DNA of 9,996 nt, taken from Myxococcales bacterium. Its GTDB lineage: Bacteria > Myxococcota > Bradymonadia > REDH01. The DNA lies in assembly GCA_018970625.1 (NCBI GenBank), contig JAGWVZ010000091.1, positions 1-9,996 of the forward strand. The letters run 5' to 3'. This document shows positions 6,438 to 9,996 of the stretch, one piece after another. The position numbers were made by a program, and so were the translations under genes. Numbering within the stretch: position 1 is the first letter of the stretch; each line of letters begins with the position of its first letter. The notes below the pieces were generated by a model. It made no database searches. It saw only the letters and a program-made list of their open reading frames with translations, and was not told where the DNA came from.

Positions 6438-7418
6438 ATGACCAAGAACTTTACTCTGTTATTGAGCACGTGGGTTGCGATCTCGCTCCTGTCGGGCTGC
6501 GATCGCAATACGGGTACCCCCGCGACGGAAACCGGCAACGCGCACGCGGCGGCTCCCGCAGAGGTGGCAGCACCAGCCGAGGCCAGCGGCGAGCCCGCGG
6601 CCGTGGCGCAAGCCGGGGCGCCTGCTCCAGACCGTTACCCGCTGCTGAACTTTGGGCTGTTGGATGTCGATGAGCGCGTGCGGTTTTTGAGCATCGCCGA
6701 AGCGGAGCTCTGCCCGTGTGATGACACCGCGTCCAGCCTGGACGCGTGTCTGCAGGCGGAGGATGTCTGCATGCTGGCCGTCACCACGGCCGAGATCGGC
6801 ATGCGCATGATCAAGGAGTCCGCGGGTGACCTCGAGATTTCGGACGCCATGACGCAGCACGTCGCGAACGCGCGGCGCGTCCACACCTTCGACCTGTCCA
6901 ACACGCCCTGGAAAGGTGCCGAGGGGGCGACCGTCACCGTGGTGGAGTTCGCTGACTTCGAGTGCCCGCACTGCGCCGAGCTGGCGAATGTCGTGAGGCA
7001 GCTTGCTGAGCGATATGGCGACCGGGTTCGCTTTTATTACAAGAGCTTCCCTCTGGAATCGCACCGCAACGCGCTGGCAGCGTCTCTGGCTTCGCACGCG
7101 GCACACCGTCAGGGCTACTTCTGGCAGATGCACGACCTGATCTTCACCCATCAGCGCGAGCTTCAGAACGCGACGGATGCCAACGCGCTGCTGCTGTCGT
7201 GGGCTGAGCAAATCGGCATGAATCTGGAGCGTTTTCAGACAGATATGGCCGACCCCGCCATACTCGCCATCGTGAACGCAGAGCGTCAGGAAGGCCTTAC
7301 CGCAGGCCTGAGTGCCACACCGACGCTGTTTATCAACGGCGTGATGGTGCAGGACGGGTACGATGTGGAGGGGCTGGCGGCACAGCTCGACCGTGCGCTC
7401 GCGGCCGCTGCCCCCTGA
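6438..7418 (+). CDS. DsbA-family thioredoxin-fold lipoprotein with an extra N-terminal cysteine motif
   Basis: The 326-residue protein is probably an envelope thiol-disulfide oxidoreductase. Lipobox LSGC puts the lipidated cysteine at 21, followed by an Ala/Pro/Glu linker to about 65. Residues 66-150 hold four cysteines (LCPC at 91-94, Cys104, Cys111). The DsbA-like domain covers about 155-326: VTVVEFADFECPHC with active site Cys176-Pro-His-Cys179, KSFPL at 202-206, and the cis-proline loop SATPTLFING with Pro295. CPHC is the motif of oxidising DsbA proteins. An open frame reaches upstream to 6360, but the ATG at 6438 is chosen because it directly gives a lipoprotein signal and has an AGG nearby. 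Neighbouring genes encode cysteine-rich lipoproteins, which are plausible substrates (inference). An isomerase or reductase role cannot be excluded. Confidence 0.9.
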   Translation: MTKNFTLLLSTWVAISLLSGCDRNTGTPATETGNAHAAAPAEVAAPAEASGEPAAVAQAGAPAPDRYPLLNFGLLDVDERVRFLSIAEAELCPCDDTASSLDACLQAEDVCMLAVTTAEIGMRMIKESAGDLEISDAMTQHVANARRVHTFDLSNTPWKGAEGATVTVVEFADFECPHCAELANVVRQLAERYGDRVRFYYKSFPLESHRNALAASLASHAAHRQGYFWQMHDLIFTHQRELQNATDANALLLSWAEQIGMNLERFQTDMADPAILAIVNAERQEGLTAGLSATPTLFINGVMVQDGYDVEGLAAQLDRALAAAAP

Positions 7419-7419
7419 C

Positions 7420-7435
7420 AAGATCGGTCGATCTT
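7420..7435. terminator. Short hairpin between convergent stops, weak bidirectional terminator candidate
   Basis: A 6-bp stem, AAGATC-GGTC-GATCTT, exactly fills the gap between the stop codons of two converging genes. There is no extended T tract on either strand. Position is the main support. Confidence 0.35.
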
Positions 7436-8223
7436 CACCGGGGCGCGCCCAACATAATCCAGGCTTCGATTTGCCGGACCTCTTCGTCGCTCATCGGCGG
7501 CACAGCTGACCACGGGGGTGGCATGCGCTGCTGTACGCCATCGAGCGGGTAATCGGGCAGAATGCGATGCAACAGCACCGAAGCTTCGGGCCGAAACGGC
7601 TTCACAAGCGGTAGCCCTGCAGAATGCTGTGACCGTGCGAATAGTGACTCCGTATCGAGCGGGGTCAGCATGCCGTCATTGTTGTGACAGGAGCCGCAAC
7701 GAAATCGCAGAATCGCAGCGACACGTTCTGCCGAGGGAGCGACGGTTGGCCTGGGGTCAGGCACTGCAGGCAGGGCGGTAGCCCGTGTCAGCGGGTACCC
7801 GGCCCCGGCAAGCCGGACTTCGCGCCCATCGCGGGTCAGCACAGTCGTGTCACCAGACTCCAGCGTCCATTGCAGATCGGAACGGAGCGCCGCAAAAGGC
7901 TGCACGACGATCAGCCGACGCGTGGCCACCCAGACGATATCCGCCTGTACCGTGACCTGCCCCGCCCGAAAGCGAAAGGCCCCGTTCCATCGGGTCTCCG
8001 GTGCGGGCGCCTGAGCCAGGGCCATCAACAGAATGGGGCTTTCAGCGGTGCCCGACTCCGCCACGGCTTCGGGTTCAACCAGGAGCTCAGTGGGGACGTC
8101 ACGCGGACTCAGGTCGGCCACGCAAGCCCAAAAACTGATCGCCATGGCGATTGCAAGGCCCGTAGCCCAGTGGCCCTCCGGGCTACGACCGACGTGACGA
8201 ACAGTGAAATCAGAGGGTTGCAA
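7435..8223 (-). CDS. Lipoprotein-like c-type cytochrome with a single CXXCH site
   Basis: The 262-residue product has a heme-binding CGSCH at 176-180, and QQRMPPPW with Met234 as a likely distal ligand. It ends MSDEEVRQIEAWIMLGAPR, the usual closing helix of small cytochrome c domains (also of the planctomycete type). This suggests a covalently heme-bound electron carrier outside the cytoplasm. The N-terminus has a hydrophobic stretch at 20-33 ending WACV (Cys34), a possible but atypical lipobox. Residues 75-160 are rich in predicted strands (FRFRAGQVTVQADIVWVA) and are not recognised. The start is weak: TTG at 8223 is the only useful in-frame start, since ATG at codon 27 would leave too short a signal. 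The gene converges on the DsbA-like gene and diverges from the Pal-like gene. Confidence 0.78.
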   Translation of the reverse strand: MQPSDFTVRHVGRSPEGHWATGLAIAMAISFWACVADLSPRDVPTELLVEPEAVAESGTAESPILLMALAQAPAPETRWNGAFRFRAGQVTVQADIVWVATRRLIVVQPFAALRSDLQWTLESGDTTVLTRDGREVRLAGAGYPLTRATALPAVPDPRPTVAPSAERVAAILRFRCGSCHNNDGMLTPLDTESLFARSQHSAGLPLVKPFRPEASVLLHRILPDYPLDGVQQRMPPPWSAVPPMSDEEVRQIEAWIMLGAPR

Positions 8224-8232
8224 TATGTTCAG

Positions 8233-8251
8233 CTTTCAGAATACATGAAAG
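8233..8251 (-). promoter_or_regulatory. Hairpin directly upstream of the cytochrome start
   Basis: CTTTCA (8233-8238) and TGAAAG (8246-8251) form a perfect 6-bp inverted repeat with a 7-nt loop. In the leftward transcript the second arm contains GAAAG, the only Shine-Dalgarno-like sequence, nine bases before the TTG start. The hairpin could mask ribosome binding or be an operator; chance is possible. Confidence 0.25.
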
Positions 8252-8300
8252 AGGCTGCCGAATAACGTGCTCATGCAGGACTTTTATGTAGTCGTTTCAG

Positions 8301-8329
8301 TTGACGCGGTACAGAGGCGGTGGCATAGG
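8301..8329 (+). promoter_or_regulatory. Candidate promoter of the Pal-like gene
   Basis: TTGACG (8301-8306) is followed after 17 bases by TGG-CATAGG, an extended -10 that shares TGGCATA with the putative rpsF promoter. TAGGAT at 8326-8331 is an alternative -10. The resulting leader of about 90 nt contains a perfect 6-bp inverted repeat, CACGGC 8366-8371 / GCCGTG 8384-8389, with a T6 run in its loop; I cannot assign that element a role. Confidence 0.38.
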
Positions 8330-8427
8330 ATCACGTCCCGTTGACGCTACGCGTGATGACATTGCCACGGCGCTCGGTTTTTTGCCGTGAAACCATTGGG
8401 ATTGACCCCCGATTTTAGAGGAAGGAC

Positions 8428-9264
8428 ATGAATCTCACCCAGTTCTCGAAGTATCACCGGATCGTGATCGCCGGCATGATTTTCCTGATGTGCGCGCTCA
8501 CCCTGTCGGCTTGCCGTCGCTACCCGAAGTGCAAGAAGGACAAGCACTGCCGTCGTTACATCGAGCGCGATCGCCAGACGAACCGACGCACCGGTGAGAC
8601 CGCTCGCGTGGATGAGCCGTTCTGCGTGGATCGCCGCTGCCGTGAGTGCCGCGGTGACAACGACTGCGCCGCCGGCTTCGCGTGCCAGGACAACTACTGC
8701 GTGCGCAGTGGCCCGGCTCCGTGCCCGGAGAATCCGTGCCCGCCCGGTCAGGTTTGCCGCAACGGCGTCTGCGGACCGCAGTGCCTCAGCGATGCAGACT
8801 GCGCCGACCTGGGCCAGTTCTACTTCTGCCAGAACGGAACCTGCGTGCAGGGCGAGTGCAACACCGACGCCGACTGCCCCGAAAACCACCGCTGCGAGCG
8901 TCACTTCTGCGTCGCCATTCCCGAAGCGTGCGCTTCCGGAAACTTCCAGACCGTGTACTTCGACTTCGACGAGTCACGCATCCGCGCTGACCAGACGGCT
9001 ACCATGCAGGACAACCGCGCATGCTTCGACCGTCGTGAAGGCAATGCTACCGTCGCAGGTCACTGCGATGAGCGCGGCACCGACGATTACAATCAGGCCC
9101 TCGGCCAGCGTCGTGCGAACGTCGTCCGTGACTGGTTCACCACCAACGGTGTTCCCGCTACTCGCCTGAACACGGTGTCGTACGGCGAGCAGCAGCCGGC
9201 TGCTCGCGGCTCCAACGAGAACGCCTGGCGCCAGAACCGCCGCGCAGAGACCAGCTGGCGCTAA
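8428..9264 (+). CDS. Pal-like OmpA-domain lipoprotein with a cysteine-rich array
   Basis: The 278-residue protein has a lipoprotein signal (lipobox LSAC, Cys29), a basic stretch (30-60), a cysteine-rich region (66-168) and a C-terminal OmpA-like domain (173-275). The OmpA domain has VYFDFDESRI, GHCDERGTDDYNQALGQRRA, VSYGEQQP and a closing NRRAE. These are the Pal peptidoglycan-binding signatures, including the DERGT aspartate and the RRA arginine pair. Pal links the outer membrane to the cell wall and works with TolB; no tol gene is in the window. The array has repeats such as CLSDADC and CNTDADC with regular C-x5-C spacing, and the mature protein has about 23 cysteines besides the lipidated one. 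AGAGGAAGGA before the ATG is a very strong ribosome site, suggesting high expression. GHC instead of the E. coli GHT is common in delta-type Pal proteins. The symbol is left blank because the array makes it atypical. Confidence 0.9.
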   Translation: MNLTQFSKYHRIVIAGMIFLMCALTLSACRRYPKCKKDKHCRRYIERDRQTNRRTGETARVDEPFCVDRRCRECRGDNDCAAGFACQDNYCVRSGPAPCPENPCPPGQVCRNGVCGPQCLSDADCADLGQFYFCQNGTCVQGECNTDADCPENHRCERHFCVAIPEACASGNFQTVYFDFDESRIRADQTATMQDNRACFDRREGNATVAGHCDERGTDDYNQALGQRRANVVRDWFTTNGVPATRLNTVSYGEQQPAARGSNENAWRQNRRAETSWR

Positions 9265-9292
9265 GCCACTGACCTCGCCACGGCGTTGACCG

Positions 9293-9318
9293 AAGCCACC
9301 TTCACAGGTGGCTTTTTT
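9293..9318 (+). terminator. Intrinsic terminator after the Pal-like gene
   Basis: The stem GCCACC (9295-9300) / GGTGGC (9307-9312), extendable by two A-T pairs, has a 6-nt loop and runs straight into six T residues (9313-9318). It is a strong terminator 28 bases after the stop codon, so the next gene is probably transcribed from its own promoter. Confidence 0.9.
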
Positions 9319-9371
9319 CGTTTTGGTCTCCGCACCTCGACGCAAACGGGCGCCACTACCGCACGCGAGTT

Positions 9372-9400
9372 TTGCCACCCAGCCGCCGTTCGGCTACACA
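9372..9400 (+). promoter_or_regulatory. Candidate promoter of the coiled-coil lipoprotein gene
   Basis: TTGCCA (9372-9377, five of six) and TACACA (9395-9400, three of six) are 17 bases apart, 31 bases before the ATG. The strong terminator upstream makes a promoter in this gap likely. Confidence 0.42.
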
Positions 9401-9430
9401 CTCCGCGAGCTACACGCAGGAGATACCCGC

Positions 9431-9877
9431 ATGATTCGTACCCACTCAACGCCTTCTACGCCGCCCCGAACCTCCTCTCGGCTGTTCGCCCTGCTCAGCA
9501 TGCTGCCTGCGGCCCTCGCCTCGGTAGGCTGCTACCTCGCTGCCGATGGCAAGGACCTGGAGGTGCAGGTCACCACCATTCACGCCCGACAGGAAGAGTT
9601 CATCGCCGAGTTCGAGTCCGAGCGCACCCGCCTGACCGAGCTCGCGCTGCGCGCCGAGGAGAACATTACGCGACTGCAGAGTGCGCTGGATGAAGCACAG
9701 ACGTTTCTGCAGCAGAATAACGCCAACCTTGGCGCCCGGGTCAGCGAGCTCGAAAACCAGATCAATACCCTGCGCGGACGCCTCGAAGAGGCTGAACACC
9801 TGCGCAATCAGCTCAACGAAGAGATCGTACTGCTCCGCTCCGAGCTGCAGATTCTGGCTGGCACCGGCGAAGAATAA
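9431..9877 (+). CDS. Small coiled-coil lipoprotein, resembling the CpoB/YbgF N-terminal region
   Basis: The 148-residue product has a basic N-terminus, a hydrophobic segment (about 18-31) and SVGC with Cys34 as a probable but non-canonical lipidation site. From about residue 42 to 143 it is an almost unbroken heptad-rich helix with no proline and many Glu, Leu, Arg and Gln, that is, a coiled coil. CpoB (YbgF), often encoded right after pal, begins with a trimerising coiled coil but continues into TPR repeats; none are present here and the frame ends in TAA. It may equally be an unrelated Lpp-like or structural lipoprotein. ATG 9431 is chosen over the longer frame to 9308 because AGGAG (9418-9422) precedes it by 8 bases and the longer frame runs into the upstream terminator. 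Confidence 0.78.
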   Translation: MIRTHSTPSTPPRTSSRLFALLSMLPAALASVGCYLAADGKDLEVQVTTIHARQEEFIAEFESERTRLTELALRAEENITRLQSALDEAQTFLQQNNANLGARVSELENQINTLRGRLEEAEHLRNQLNEEIVLLRSELQILAGTGEE

Positions 9878-9926
9878 CCCGCCACCTGCGCGCCGTGCAG
9901 CACATGCGTCGCCCGGCATCGCCGCA

Positions 9927-9968
9927 ACGACAAAAAGAGAAAAGCCCGACCGTGTAACAGCCGGGCTT
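9927..9968 (-). terminator. Terminator facing left, probably for a gene beyond the right edge
   Basis: AAGCCCG (9942-9948) and CGGGCTT (9962-9968) form a 7-bp stem with a 13-nt loop. Read leftward, the stem is followed by a T-rich run (complement of the A-rich 9931-9943), whereas rightward only two T residues follow. It therefore best fits the end of a leftward gene right of the window, and may also help stop the coiled-coil lipoprotein transcript. Confidence 0.55.
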
Positions 9969-9996
9969 CGCCGTCGCTCCCGCTACACGGGCAACG

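Noticed and set aside
6459..7421. 320-codon open frame on the minus strand
   Set aside because: It is antisense to the DsbA-like gene; the translation is basic and low in recognisable structure.
7684..8265. 193-codon open frame on the plus strand
   Set aside because: It is antisense to the CXXCH cytochrome gene; composition and lack of motifs mark it as a shadow.
1..9996. Defence system, CRISPR array, insertion sequence or prophage
   Set aside because: No direct-repeat array, transposase, integrase, nuclease, helicase or attachment-site signature was found on either strand.

Overview
The window reads as about 10 kb of an ordinary, high-GC Gram-negative chromosome, most likely from the myxobacterial or bradymonad part of the former Deltaproteobacteria. 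That placement is an inference. It rests on a housekeeping rplY-pth-rpsF-rplI block, several lipoproteins with C-x5-DC cysteine modules and Asp-Ala-Gly-rich tails, a Pal-like lipoprotein with the GHCDERGT motif, and a single-heme cytochrome lipoprotein. I see no tRNA, rRNA, CRISPR array, transposase, phage gene or known defence system.

Layout. (1) Positions 1-1903 carry a translation block: the 3' end of rplY (ribosomal protein L25/CTC), pth (peptidyl-tRNA hydrolase), rpsF (S6) and rplI (L9), closed by a strong intrinsic terminator. rpsR (S18), which normally sits between rpsF and rplI, is absent. (2) Positions 1914-5428 carry a tight three-gene unit: a GT2 polyprenyl-phosphate-type glycosyltransferase with two C-terminal membrane helices, a radical SAM enzyme with a SPASM-like C-terminus, and a GT-B (GT4-type) glycosyltransferase whose GTG start overlaps the previous stop. 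This is the least explained part of the window. It looks like a small glycolipid or envelope-glycan modification pathway, but the substrate cannot be read from the sequence. (3) Positions 5510-8223 carry three envelope genes: a leftward cysteine-rich lipoprotein, a rightward DsbA-like lipoprotein with a CPHC active site, and a leftward lipoprotein-like protein with one CXXCH heme site. (4) Positions 8301-9877 carry a Pal-like lipoprotein in which a long cysteine-rich array precedes the OmpA/peptidoglycan-binding domain, followed after a strong terminator by a short coiled-coil lipoprotein resembling the N-terminal part of CpoB/YbgF. The window closes with a hairpin whose T-rich side faces left, which suggests a convergent leftward gene just beyond the right edge.

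How the parts may fit together. Regions 3 and 4 share one theme, disulfide-rich envelope lipoproteins. The 5510-6052 protein and the Pal-like protein carry the same kind of cysteine module, and the DsbA-like lipoprotein encoded between them is a reasonable candidate to oxidise such proteins. Region 2 would supply envelope glycans or glycolipids. These links are inferred from content and position only.
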